Below, in pieces: positions 8,031 through 17,241 of a stretch of DNA of 32,071 nucleotides; within the stretch, counting starts at the first letter, position 1; each line of letters begins with the position of its first letter. The notes beneath the pieces are model-generated. The model was given only the letters and a program-made list of their open reading frames with translations, was not told the DNA's origin and ran no database searches. The translations under genes and the position numbers were made by a program. Origin of the DNA: Acholeplasmatales bacterium (lineage in GTDB: Bacteria > Bacillota_I > Bacilli_A > Acholeplasmatales > Acholeplasmataceae); contig JAITXV010000105.1 in the NCBI GenBank assembly GCA_031284605.1, positions 1 to 32,071 of the forward strand, written 5' to 3'.

Positions 8031-11000
8031 ATGAAAACAAGTAAAAACAAGTTATTAAAGTTAGTAAGTATGTTTGTAATGCTTTTAGCATTCGCAGTTG
8101 TATTTTTAGCGCTTAAACCTAGTCATTTAAATGCTGACGATCCGTCTAGTGCTAATTTAAGTTTTGACAGTATGGAACAATTTAGTATGACCCAAGGATA
8201 TGCCAATTGGTATTATGGATACATTCTAAGAGATGATGATGTATTTAATCAATATGGCGAAGAAGAAAGATACGATGGTGTATACGGGAGTGACTGGGGA
8301 ATAATATGGCCAAATAGAATCCATCCAAGTACATCTAGAGATGTAGTTAAACAATTCAAAGTTCCATTTGATGGAGTAGTTAATTTATCTGGATTTTTAG
8401 AGAAAATGTCAGGAGGTGGTTGTGATATAGTTTTTACTATTTATAAAAATGGTATAGAAGAATACACTACTACAATAAATTACGGAGTTCACGAAACTTT
8501 TTTGTTAGAAGATGTCTCTGTAGTACAAAATGATACACTTAATTTTAAATTCCACGGTAGTGGGGGAGGAGATATTTGGTGGAATTCATATGGTGAAACC
8601 CTAAACAATATTATAGTTGATTTCACACAAATAACTGATGAATCTGTTATAAGAAAAATTGAATTTGATTTAGCAGGGTCTGTTGAAGTAGGTAAATTAA
8701 TTGATTTTAGTACTTCTTCTATGAATGTTTATCCTAGTGAATTTTCTTCAAACGTAGGATTTGCTCAAATAAGTGGTGACCAAGTATTTTTAACAGAAGA
8801 AGGTAAATTCATCGCACTTATTACAGGAACTTACCAAATAAATGTTCAAGCGCTTGATTCATTAGGACTTGTAAAAGTTCCTATAGTAGTTACAGAAAGC
8901 ACTAGTGAACACGTATATAATTCAATCCAAGATTTTTCAAGCAATCAAGGAAATAGAGGATGGTATTATTTATATAATGAGGGAGAAGGTTTCTATCCTA
9001 TGGTGTATAATGGTGGTAATTCGTGGTGGAATCATCCAAGCTCTACTTATACTATATCAGATGATAGAATGTTTTGTTTAAATAATGTTTCTCACATCGC
9101 AGCTAAAAAATGGGTAGCACCATTTAGCGGAACAATAGATATATCATCTATAGCAGTAAGAAGTAATTTAAGTGGCTCTACATTTAGATTAGGGGTATAC
9201 CATTATAATAGTGAAAATACTTTAGTAGAAGACCTAACTTATGATCAAGATCATCCTTTATTTACAGATGCATCTTATCCTAAAATATTAAATTATTTAG
9301 AAAGTGTTTCTATTTCTGCAGGAGATTATATATTATTTACTTATGAATATGTAGAAGGAGCTAGTGGAATAACAGGAAGTGATGCTCAAGTAACTCAAAA
9401 TATTGAATATACAGAAGTTACAAGTAGTAATGTACTTATAGAAGAAATAAGCATATTAGGTTCTAGTAGTGTTAGTGTTGGTTCTAGTATTACACTTACA
9501 GCTTCAATATTACCTCTAGACGCAGATATCCAAAGCGTTACTTGGTCAGTTGTTAACACTACAGTATCTTCAGGAACAGGAAACGGGGGATTTGCGTATA
9601 TAGATGAAGGTGGAGTATTAAGTGCTTTTGGTGCTGGAACTGTAACCGTTGTAGCTACAGCAGCTGATTTAAGCGGAGTTATTCAAACTAAAGAAATAAC
9701 TATCACGTCTGTATCTAGTAACAAAAACTTTAGTAATTGGGATGACTATTCTATAATTAACGGTACAAGAAATTGGTTTTACGGATATATTAATCCTTCA
9801 AATTATGATTTTACTTTATCAGAATATTTCCAAGATCAACAAAGATATGATTCAGGAGATTGGGGAATTGTATTTAAAGGCTCTATGCATCCTAGTAGTG
9901 ATATTTCTAATAAACGAGTAGCTCTTTGTTTTAGTGTTCCATTTAATGGTACACTTGATCTTGGATTATTAGTTCAAATATCTGCTTTATCTGCAGGAAT
10001 CCCTGGTGATGGTGTGATAGCTTCATTAGTTTATATTAAAGAAGGAAGTAGCCCTTTAGTACTAACAGATAGTAGTTTTGATTTACTAGCTAATGATTTA
10101 TCACCACACAGTTTTACTACAAGTAGCTTTGAAGTTGAAAAGGGAGATAAATTTTTATATATTTTAAATCCTAGAGGAGCTATTGATGGAGATGAAACTT
10201 TCTTCTTAGGATATTTTAATTATACAGTAGTTAATAGTACAGAAGTTAATGCATTCATTAGTGCCTTAGAAAGTTTACCAGAAGTATTAACTTATCCAGC
10301 TAAAAGCAATGTAGAAAGTGTACAAGCTTTATATAGTGCTTTAACATTATTAGAAAAAGGTTTAGTAGACAGTGAGTATGTAGACATTTTAAATACTGCA
10401 ATACTTACAATGGAAGCTTTAGTTAAAGAACACGACGACAATGCGGCAGCTGACAATGTTATAGTTTTAATTAATCAAATAGGAGTAGTATCATCTTCAA
10501 GCGGAGCATCAATTACTTTAGCTAGAGAAGCTTATAATAATTTAACTGCAGATCAAAAAGCTTTAGTATCTAATTATAGTGTATTAACTCAAGCAGAAAC
10601 TGCTTATATATTAGCAGTAGAAATGGTTATTGTCCAACCTGTTATAGATTTAATTGCATCTTTACCAGAAGTAATAGAACTTAGTGATGAAGAAAGTATT
10701 TTAGCAGCTAGAGAAGCTTACGATAATTTAACAGAAGAAAGACAACTATTAGTTAGTAACTTATCAAAACTAATAGATGCAGAAATTCAATTAGTATTAA
10801 TTAAAGAATATGAAATCATAAGACCTACTATTGAATTAATTGATTCATTACCAGAAGTTATAACTTTAGAAGATGAAGTAACAATATTAAATGCAAGGAA
10901 CGCTTATAATTTACTTACATCTGCTCAAAAGGGAGCTATAAGTAATTATAGTGTATTAGTAGCTGCTGAAGCAACATTAGCTTACTTAAAAGAAATGCTT

Positions 11001-12119
11001 AATGTTACGCCTGTTATTAATTTAATTGATGCACTGCCCGCTATTATTTCGTTAAGTGATGAAAATGCTATAATAAACGCTAGAAATGCTTATAACGCAT
11101 TAAGTACTTATGGTAAATCTCTAGTAACAAATGAAGAAGTTCTAGTAAATGCTGAAAATGCTTTAGTTATAGAAAAACAAAAAGCAGCAGCTAAAATAGT
11201 TGTTGATTTAATAAATTTATTACCAGAAGTTATTACTATAACCGATGAAAACACCATTTTAGAAATAAGATCTGTTTATAACGCATTAAGTGCAGAAGAG
11301 AAAGCTTATGTTACTAATTATAGTGTATTTGAACAAAAAGAAATAGATCTTCAAAATGTAAAAAACGCGATAGCCTTAGCTTTACCTGTAATTACATCAA
11401 TAAGCTTAATAAGCACTGAAGTTACACTTTCTGATAAACAAAACATATTAACTGCAAGAGCTTTATATAATGCGCTTACTGCTTCTGCTAAAGCTTACGT
11501 TACTAATTACAGTGTATTAGTAGCTGCAGAAGCTGCCTTAGCAGGATTAGAATTAGATAAAGAAAAAATAGATCATGTAATAGAAATGATATCTTCTTTG
11601 CCTAGTGTAGCTAGTGTAACCCTTAATTATAAAAATGCTATAGATTTAGTACAATCTTTATTTGATGAATTAACTCAAACTCAAAAAGATGGAGTTACAA
11701 ATATCGCAAAACTTCTAGAATTACAAGCTAAGATAGCAGCTTTAGAACTAGAAAAACAAGAAGCAGATAAAGAGGCTGCTTTAGAGGCCGCTAAAGTGGC
11801 AGCTATTGCCCAGTTAGATAATTATAAAGCTAATTTGAATTACTCAGCATCTAACCTAGAAGATAGAACACTTTATTTAATAAATGCTAAATTAGATATT
11901 AATAACGCTACTTCAGTAGAAGAAATTTCTCAAATAGTTTTAGATACTAAAGCTTTAATTGATAATATAGTAATTGAAACAATTAAAGAGGAAACAGACA
12001 CTCACAAAGACAATAATGTAGTTGAAATTGTTGTTATAATAGTAGTAGTTGTTATATTAGTAGCTGCTGCTATAGTATTAGTAGTAATAGTTATAAAAAA
12101 GAAACATTTAAAAGCATAG
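8031..12119 (+). CDS. Large surface protein: signal peptide, three aromatic beta-type domains, eight helical repeats, C-terminal TM anchor
   Basis: MKTSKNKLLKLVSMFVMLLAFAVVFLALKP signal; repeated 'G..NW.YGY' and 'IxLIxxLPexIxLxDExxIxxARxAYNxLTxxQKxxVxNYSVLxxAExxL' motifs; C-terminal VVEIVVIIVVVVILVAAAIVLVVIVIKKKH. RBS AAAGGAG, 15 bp after the previous stop. Confidence 0.8.
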   Translation: MKTSKNKLLKLVSMFVMLLAFAVVFLALKPSHLNADDPSSANLSFDSMEQFSMTQGYANWYYGYILRDDDVFNQYGEEERYDGVYGSDWGIIWPNRIHPSTSRDVVKQFKVPFDGVVNLSGFLEKMSGGGCDIVFTIYKNGIEEYTTTINYGVHETFLLEDVSVVQNDTLNFKFHGSGGGDIWWNSYGETLNNIIVDFTQITDESVIRKIEFDLAGSVEVGKLIDFSTSSMNVYPSEFSSNVGFAQISGDQVFLTEEGKFIALITGTYQINVQALDSLGLVKVPIVVTESTSEHVYNSIQDFSSNQGNRGWYYLYNEGEGFYPMVYNGGNSWWNHPSSTYTISDDRMFCLNNVSHIAAKKWVAPFSGTIDISSIAVRSNLSGSTFRLGVYHYNSENTLVEDLTYDQDHPLFTDASYPKILNYLESVSISAGDYILFTYEYVEGASGITGSDAQVTQNIEYTEVTSSNVLIEEISILGSSSVSVGSSITLTASILPLDADIQSVTWSVVNTTVSSGTGNGGFAYIDEGGVLSAFGAGTVTVVATAADLSGVIQTKEITITSVSSNKNFSNWDDYSIINGTRNWFYGYINPSNYDFTLSEYFQDQQRYDSGDWGIVFKGSMHPSSDISNKRVALCFSVPFNGTLDLGLLVQISALSAGIPGDGVIASLVYIKEGSSPLVLTDSSFDLLANDLSPHSFTTSSFEVEKGDKFLYILNPRGAIDGDETFFLGYFNYTVVNSTEVNAFISALESLPEVLTYPAKSNVESVQALYSALTLLEKGLVDSEYVDILNTAILTMEALVKEHDDNAAADNVIVLINQIGVVSSSSGASITLAREAYNNLTADQKALVSNYSVLTQAETAYILAVEMVIVQPVIDLIASLPEVIELSDEESILAAREAYDNLTEERQLLVSNLSKLIDAEIQLVLIKEYEIIRPTIELIDSLPEVITLEDEVTILNARNAYNLLTSAQKGAISNYSVLVAAEATLAYLKEMLNVTPVINLIDALPAIISLSDENAIINARNAYNALSTYGKSLVTNEEVLVNAENALVIEKQKAAAKIVVDLINLLPEVITITDENTILEIRSVYNALSAEEKAYVTNYSVFEQKEIDLQNVKNAIALALPVITSISLISTEVTLSDKQNILTARALYNALTASAKAYVTNYSVLVAAEAALAGLELDKEKIDHVIEMISSLPSVASVTLNYKNAIDLVQSLFDELTQTQKDGVTNIAKLLELQAKIAALELEKQEADKEAALEAAKVAAIAQLDNYKANLNYSASNLEDRTLYLINAKLDINNATSVEEISQIVLDTKALIDNIVIETIKEETDTHKDNNVVEIVVIIVVVVILVAAAIVLVVIVIKKKHLKA

Positions 12120-12138
12120 TATAGTATAATTAAAAAAT

Positions 12139-12176
12139 ATAAAGCCTTTGTTTACTTTTGTAAACAAAGGCTTTAT
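12139..12176. terminator. Bidirectional intrinsic terminator between convergent genes
   Basis: Perfect 17-bp stem ATAAAGCCTTTGTTTAC / GTAAACAAAGGCTTTAT with TTTT loop, flanked by A/T runs. Confidence 0.9.
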
Positions 12177-12178
12177 TA

Positions 12179-13600
12179 TTAATTTGTTTTATTTTCAGGT
12201 GCTTTAATTCTAGCTTCCATTTCAATAAATTGTGAATACTGTTTATAGAATTGATATTCAATAAAGAAACCAGCACCACCGTGTCTATTTTTAGCTAATA
12301 TCAATTGTGTAACACTTGGTTTACCTTCAGTTCCACTAACATCATCTTTTGTTTTATTATAATAGTCTTGTCTATTTAAAAACAACACAACATCCGCATC
12401 TTGTTCAATTGAACCTGAATCCCTTAAATCAGTTAGTTTAGGTTCTTTATCATCCGTATCATCTACTTTTCTATTTAACTGTGCTACTGCTAGTATAGGA
12501 ATCTTTAATTCTTTAGCCATACTTTTTAAACTTCTAGAAATATGAGATACCTCAACTTGTCTATTTTGTCCTTTAGTTTCTCTACTTCCATTAATCAATC
12601 CTAAATAATCTATTACTACCATATCTAAACTACCATTTAGTTTTAATTGTCTAGATTTAGCTCTAATATCTTCAATAGTAGAACTATTAGATTCATCAAA
12701 TAAAATATTTATTCCTTGTATTCTTGAATCTCTAACTTCTCTAAAACTTGTCCAGTCATCAGCGTTTAAATATGCACCTCTTAATTTATGGTTTTCAATC
12801 CCTCCAAGCATTGAAATCATTCTTTTAACTAACTCTTCATTGCTCATTTCTAAACTAAAGAAAGCTATAGTTGGTTTTTTATTAAGTTCAGTAGCAGCTA
12901 CATTTAAAGCTAAATTTAATGCAAAAGCTGTTTTACCCATTCCAGGACGACTAGCTAAAATAATTAAATGACCACTTCCTAAACCATTTAATGCTTTATC
13001 TAACCTAGTATAACCAGTTGATAAACCCTCAAGTGCGTGATTGCTATTAATAATTTTTTCAGATTTAGAATATATTTCTTTTACAATATCATTAATTTTA
13101 GAAAATTCACCTCTTGATTTACCACTAGATAATTCTAAAAGTCTTTTTTCTGCGAAATCTAAATACTCATTACTGCTAATATCTTCTTTAGTAGTTCCTT
13201 CTTCAATTATTTCTTCTGCTGTTTTAATTAATTTTCTTTTTAAAGACACATCTTTAAGTAATTCAACATATGTATCAAAATAAGATGTAGAAGTAATTTC
13301 ATTGTAAATTTCTTGTAAATATTCAATATTTACAACACTAGATGCAGTTTTAGTTTTTTTAGAATCAATATAAGTCTTTTCTAATTCTGAATATATAGTA
13401 ACAGGATCTAAATTTATTATTTCTTTAACATTTTTATTACTTAACGATTTTAAAGATTGATAAATATAAACATGCTTATCAATAAAAAAATCATCTATAT
13501 TAAGTTTATCTAAAAAATGACCTAATAATTTAGGTTCCCACATCACTGAAGAAATAACTGATTTTTCTGCTTCAATGTGAGATGGATATTTTTTTGTCAT
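12179..13600 (-). CDS. dnaB: Replicative DNA helicase DnaB
   Basis: Walker A ASRPGMGKTAFALNLA, VVIDYLGLI, RDSGSIEQDADVVLFL; conserved position after rplI. Confidence 0.95.
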   Translation of the reverse strand: MTKKYPSHIEAEKSVISSVMWEPKLLGHFLDKLNIDDFFIDKHVYIYQSLKSLSNKNVKEIINLDPVTIYSELEKTYIDSKKTKTASSVVNIEYLQEIYNEITSTSYFDTYVELLKDVSLKRKLIKTAEEIIEEGTTKEDISSNEYLDFAEKRLLELSSGKSRGEFSKINDIVKEIYSKSEKIINSNHALEGLSTGYTRLDKALNGLGSGHLIILASRPGMGKTAFALNLALNVAATELNKKPTIAFFSLEMSNEELVKRMISMLGGIENHKLRGAYLNADDWTSFREVRDSRIQGINILFDESNSSTIEDIRAKSRQLKLNGSLDMVVIDYLGLINGSRETKGQNRQVEVSHISRSLKSMAKELKIPILAVAQLNRKVDDTDDKEPKLTDLRDSGSIEQDADVVLFLNRQDYYNKTKDDVSGTEGKPSVTQLILAKNRHGGAGFFIEYQFYKQYSQFIEMEARIKAPENKTN

Positions 13601-16035
13601 TATTTACTTACCGCTTGGATATCAAATGTAGCTTTGATGTTTTTATAAATAGTAACAACACATTGGTAAATACCAACTGAACTAATCTCATTTGATAATT
13701 CAATTTTTTTACTATCTAATTTAATAGTATGTTGTTCATAAAATGCATCTATAATTTTACTTTTAGTTATAGAGCCAAATGCTTTACCATTTTCACCTAC
13801 ATTTAAATTAATAACTATATTTTTACCGTTAATATCATTTTTAATTCTATTAGCTAAATCTAATTGTCTTTCTTCTTCTTCATTAGCTTTTCTTTGTTTT
13901 TCACTTAAAATAGATAAATTTTCTTTAGTAGCTAACAAAGCTTTTTTACTAGATACTAAAAATTGTCCGTATCCATTGTTAACTTCAATAATATCTTCAA
14001 TATTACCTCTACCTTTAATATTTTCTAATAATATAATTTTCATTTTACTTTCTCCTTCATCTTGATATAGTAATGAAATATGGAATTTAATTAAATCCTC
14101 TATTTCAATAACTGTTTTATTTTCTACTACAAATGCTGCAGCGGTAAAATGACCACCACCGCCCAATCCTAAACTTTCTATAATTGATTGTACGTTAATA
14201 ACTCCATAACTTCTAGCAGATACTTTAATAGTATTAGGAGCAATTTTCGCTATAGCGAATGATGCTTCTATATTTCTAATAGATAATCCACTATCAGCTA
14301 TTTGACTAATAACAACTTGATCCATTATTTCATCTACTGTAATAATACAATACTTTTCTTTATATATTTTAGCTATAGACAAAGCAGAATTAATAATCTT
14401 AATAGTTTCAACATCTTTTCTTAACCACTTCTTAGCACTATCAATATTACCATCATAACTTAGTAATTGAGATAAAGCTTCAAAAGTTCTAGCTGTAGTT
14501 TTATTTGTTAAATCTTGAGTATCTATTAATATACCAGCATATAAAAGAGTAGCTTCAGTAGAAGTAATATCTAATTTTTTATCAAAGAAACTAGATAATT
14601 CTAATAACAACTCTATTACACTACTACCTGTTGTTTCTACATAATTATATAAACCACTAATAGCAGCTACATCACTTCTGTGATGGTCTATAACTACTAT
14701 CTTTTTAATTTTATCTAATAATTCAGGTGAATGAACTATATTTCTTTCTTGTGTATCAACAATTATTAATAAACTATTTTCATTAATTAAATCTAGTGCA
14801 GTTTTAGTACTAACTATATCTTTTTTAACAGGATCATTTTCTTCTACTAATTTATTTAATACAGTTACAGTTAATCTTTCTAATCTTTCTTCATCTGCTA
14901 CTATATAACAATCTTTTTTCAAAGTTTTGCATAATTTATCAACTAAGATACCAGAACCTAAACAATCTAAATCACTATACATATGACCCATAACAAATAC
15001 GTTACTAGCAGCACTTATAGCTTCTTTTATTGAATTAGCAGCTACTCTAACATTAACCATACTTTGAGCAGCTATTTTTTGAACTTTAGCACCAAAATAT
15101 TTAATTGATTCGCCTTCGATATTAACAACTACTTGGTCTCCACCTCTTTTTTCAGCTAAGTCAATAGCAGCTAAAGCGTTATCATTGTTATCACTTGCGT
15201 TAGTTTCATAACTAGAAAAACCAATAGATGCACTAACTTTTAAATTGTTATACATAGAAATAGATCTTACTGTTTCTAAAATATCAAATTTACCACTTAT
15301 CATAGCTAAAAGTCTTTCTCTAGTAGTTATGATAATCATTCTATCTTCACTAAAAGGTCTAAGCAAAGAAGTATATTTAGCACACCATGAAGAGATAGCA
15401 CTCATATACTGAGCTTTTAAGCTAGCTTGTTCTGAAACGCCTAAATTAGAAATAGCTTCTTCTAAATAATCAAAATGGATCATACCAATAGCTAAAATGT
15501 TATTTTTATATTTATCTACAGATTCTTCTCTAGTAGTAACATCAAAGATATAAGCGCAGTTATTATCTTTCATATATAAAATATCACACTTCCTATTTTC
15601 TATTGAAATAATAAAAGATTTTTTATTATCGTCAACAGCTGTTTTAAACTCAGGAATAATAGTAGTTATTCTATTACCTAAAGTTTCTTCTTTAAACATC
15701 TGTTTAAAGAAATCATTTGACCACCTGATAATAAAATCTTCTTCAAAGACTACTATTCCAACTGGAACCTCATTTATAATTTGGTCTGATACTTTGTTAA
15801 CGTGATAACTTATCTTATTCCAATGATCAAGTCTTTTTTTATAGTTATCACTTATTTTTTTATAGTGAACTACTACAATAAAAGAAATAGAAAAGCTTAC
15901 AAAAATAACCGCAAGTATTAAACTAATAAAAGCAAGAAGATTTAATGCATTAAAACTCTTTAAATTATTTATATTAAAAAATATGCATAAACCAAGCAAC
16001 AAAACTGATGAAATTAACAATATTATTTTTCTCAT
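13600..16035 (-). CDS. gdpP-rplI: GdpP-type c-di-AMP phosphodiesterase fused in frame to ribosomal protein L9
   Basis: Two N-terminal TMs, PAS/degenerate GGDEF region, DHH (MGHMYSDLDCLGSG, VVIDHHRSD), DHHA1 (GLGGGGHFTAAAF), then complete 147-aa L9 (MKIILLENIKGRGNIEDIIEVNNGYGQFLVSSKKALLATKENL...). Confidence 0.9.
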   Translation of the reverse strand: MRKIILLISSVLLLGLCIFFNINNLKSFNALNLLAFISLILAVIFVSFSISFIVVVHYKKISDNYKKRLDHWNKISYHVNKVSDQIINEVPVGIVVFEEDFIIRWSNDFFKQMFKEETLGNRITTIIPEFKTAVDDNKKSFIISIENRKCDILYMKDNNCAYIFDVTTREESVDKYKNNILAIGMIHFDYLEEAISNLGVSEQASLKAQYMSAISSWCAKYTSLLRPFSEDRMIIITTRERLLAMISGKFDILETVRSISMYNNLKVSASIGFSSYETNASDNNDNALAAIDLAEKRGGDQVVVNIEGESIKYFGAKVQKIAAQSMVNVRVAANSIKEAISAASNVFVMGHMYSDLDCLGSGILVDKLCKTLKKDCYIVADEERLERLTVTVLNKLVEENDPVKKDIVSTKTALDLINENSLLIIVDTQERNIVHSPELLDKIKKIVVIDHHRSDVAAISGLYNYVETTGSSVIELLLELSSFFDKKLDITSTEATLLYAGILIDTQDLTNKTTARTFEALSQLLSYDGNIDSAKKWLRKDVETIKIINSALSIAKIYKEKYCIITVDEIMDQVVISQIADSGLSIRNIEASFAIAKIAPNTIKVSARSYGVINVQSIIESLGLGGGGHFTAAAFVVENKTVIEIEDLIKFHISLLYQDEGESKMKIILLENIKGRGNIEDIIEVNNGYGQFLVSSKKALLATKENLSILSEKQRKANEEEERQLDLANRIKNDINGKNIVINLNVGENGKAFGSITKSKIIDAFYEQHTIKLDSKKIELSNEISSVGIYQCVVTIYKNIKATFDIQAVSK
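14041..14057 (-). promoter_or_regulatory. Internal Shine-Dalgarno plus ATG for autonomous L9 translation
   Basis: Minus strand AAGGAG-8 nt-ATG: GATGAAGGAGAAAGTAAAATGAAAATTATATTA; ATG at 14043 is codon 665, in frame, and starts a 147-aa L9. Confidence 0.7.
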
Positions 16036-16055
16036 ATTTCAACCCCTATTATTAC

Positions 16056-16064
16056 ATTATAACA
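16056..16064 (-). promoter_or_regulatory. Candidate extended -10 for gdpP-rplI-dnaB
   Basis: Minus strand TGTTATAAT about 21 nt upstream of the gdpP ATG, after the rpsR terminator. Confidence 0.45.
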
Positions 16065-16082
16065 TTTTTATTAAAAAAAATT

Positions 16083-16114
16083 ATAAAAAAAACCAATAGA
16101 ATGTCTATTGGTTT
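16083..16114 (-). terminator. Intrinsic terminator downstream of rpsR
   Basis: Minus strand AAACCAATAG-ACATT-CTATTGGTTT followed by a T-run. Confidence 0.8.
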
Positions 16115-16127
16115 AAATATTGCTCTT

Positions 16128-16391
16128 TTATTCTCTTACAAAAGGTAATAAAGCCATGATACGTGCTCTTTTAATTGCAGTAGCAAGTTGACGTTGCCAC
16201 TTAGCACTAGTGCCTGTTACTCTACGAGGTAATATTTTACCAGTATCTGAAATATATTTTTTTAATAATTCAGTATCTTTAAAATCAATAAATTCAAACT
16301 TATGATCTGTAAAGAAACAAGTTTTTTTCTTTTTTTGGATTTGTCTTTTTTTACCTTGATAGCCTGAGCTTGGTTTTTGGTTATAACTCAT
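16128..16391 (-). CDS. rpsR: 30S ribosomal protein S18
   Basis: [51 protein letters not shown]. Confidence 0.97.
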   Translation of the reverse strand: MSYNQKPSSGYQGKKRQIQKKKKTCFFTDHKFEFIDFKDTELLKKYISDTGKILPRRVTGTSAKWQRQLATAIKRARIMALLPFVRE

Positions 16392-16411
16392 TTTTATTTT
16401 CCTCTCTTTTT

Positions 16412-16849
16412 TTAAAATGGAACATCATCATCTGTTATTTTTTGAGCTGTCTTGAAATATTCATCTTCGATAGGCTCACTATTTTTAGGACTTTGATAAT
16501 CATTTCCATTACTACTAACATTTTCAGATTTTTTATTTTCTAAAAACTGTATACTATTACACAATACTTCAACAACAGTTCTATTATTTCCATCTTTATC
16601 TTGGTATCTTCTTTCTTGGATAGATCCCTCAATTCCAATCAAACCGCCTTTTTTAATATATGTGCATAAATTTTCTGCTTGATTTCTCCAAGCAACACAC
16701 GGAATGAAATAAGCATCTCTTTCATCTTTTTCAACCGCAAATCTCTTCTTTACCGCTAAACTAAAATTAACTACTGAAATGTTGCTTTCAGTTTTCTTTA
16801 GTTCTGGATCATTTGTTAATCTTCCAACTAAAACAACGCTATTAATCAT
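16412..16849 (-). CDS. ssb: Single-stranded DNA-binding protein
   Basis: [33 protein letters not shown]...; C-terminal acidic DDDVPF tip. Confidence 0.97.
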   Translation of the reverse strand: MINSVVLVGRLTNDPELKKTESNISVVNFSLAVKKRFAVEKDERDAYFIPCVAWRNQAENLCTYIKKGGLIGIEGSIQERRYQDKDGNNRTVVEVLCNSIQFLENKKSENVSSNGNDYQSPKNSEPIEDEYFKTAQKITDDDVPF

Positions 16850-17139
16850 TAATTGCCCTCTTTGTCAACAATAATGTATCTAATAACATTTTCGGTAAGT
16901 CTAACAACTCTGTTCCATTCTTTTACAGCTTCTGGCGCAGCTTCAACAACTAGCCAAACATAATAGCCTTTTTTAAAATGGTCGATTTCATATGCCAAAT
17001 CTTTTAATCCAGTTTCTTTTAATTCAATAACTTTTGAATCATAAGAACTAAAAATATTATTAAAGCTATCGATAACTTTTTTAATATCTGCACTTTCTAG
17101 ATTTGGTTTTAAAATATAACCTACATCGTATTTTCTCAT
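16849..17139 (-). CDS. rpsF: 30S ribosomal protein S6
   Basis: MRKYDVGYILKPNLES...GYYVWLVVEAAPEAVKEWNRVVRLTENVIRYIIV; rpsF-ssb-rpsR order. Confidence 0.95.
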   Translation of the reverse strand: MRKYDVGYILKPNLESADIKKVIDSFNNIFSSYDSKVIELKETGLKDLAYEIDHFKKGYYVWLVVEAAPEAVKEWNRVVRLTENVIRYIIVDKEGN

Positions 17140-17166
17140 AAATTAATTCCTCCCTATGGTCTTTTT

Positions 17167-17188
17167 CGGTTTAGTAACTATACTAAAC
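17167..17188 (-). ncRNA. Candidate rpsF leader hairpin (possible S6:S18 autoregulatory element)
   Basis: Minus strand GTTTAGTA-TAGT-TACTAAAC perfect hairpin followed by CCG-type trinucleotide (AAACCGAAAAAGACC) in the rpsF 5'UTR. Confidence 0.35.
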
Positions 17189-17241
17189 AAGGTGTGCACT
17201 TATAATAGCGCTTCTTTTATTATATCATAAAAAACTTAAAA

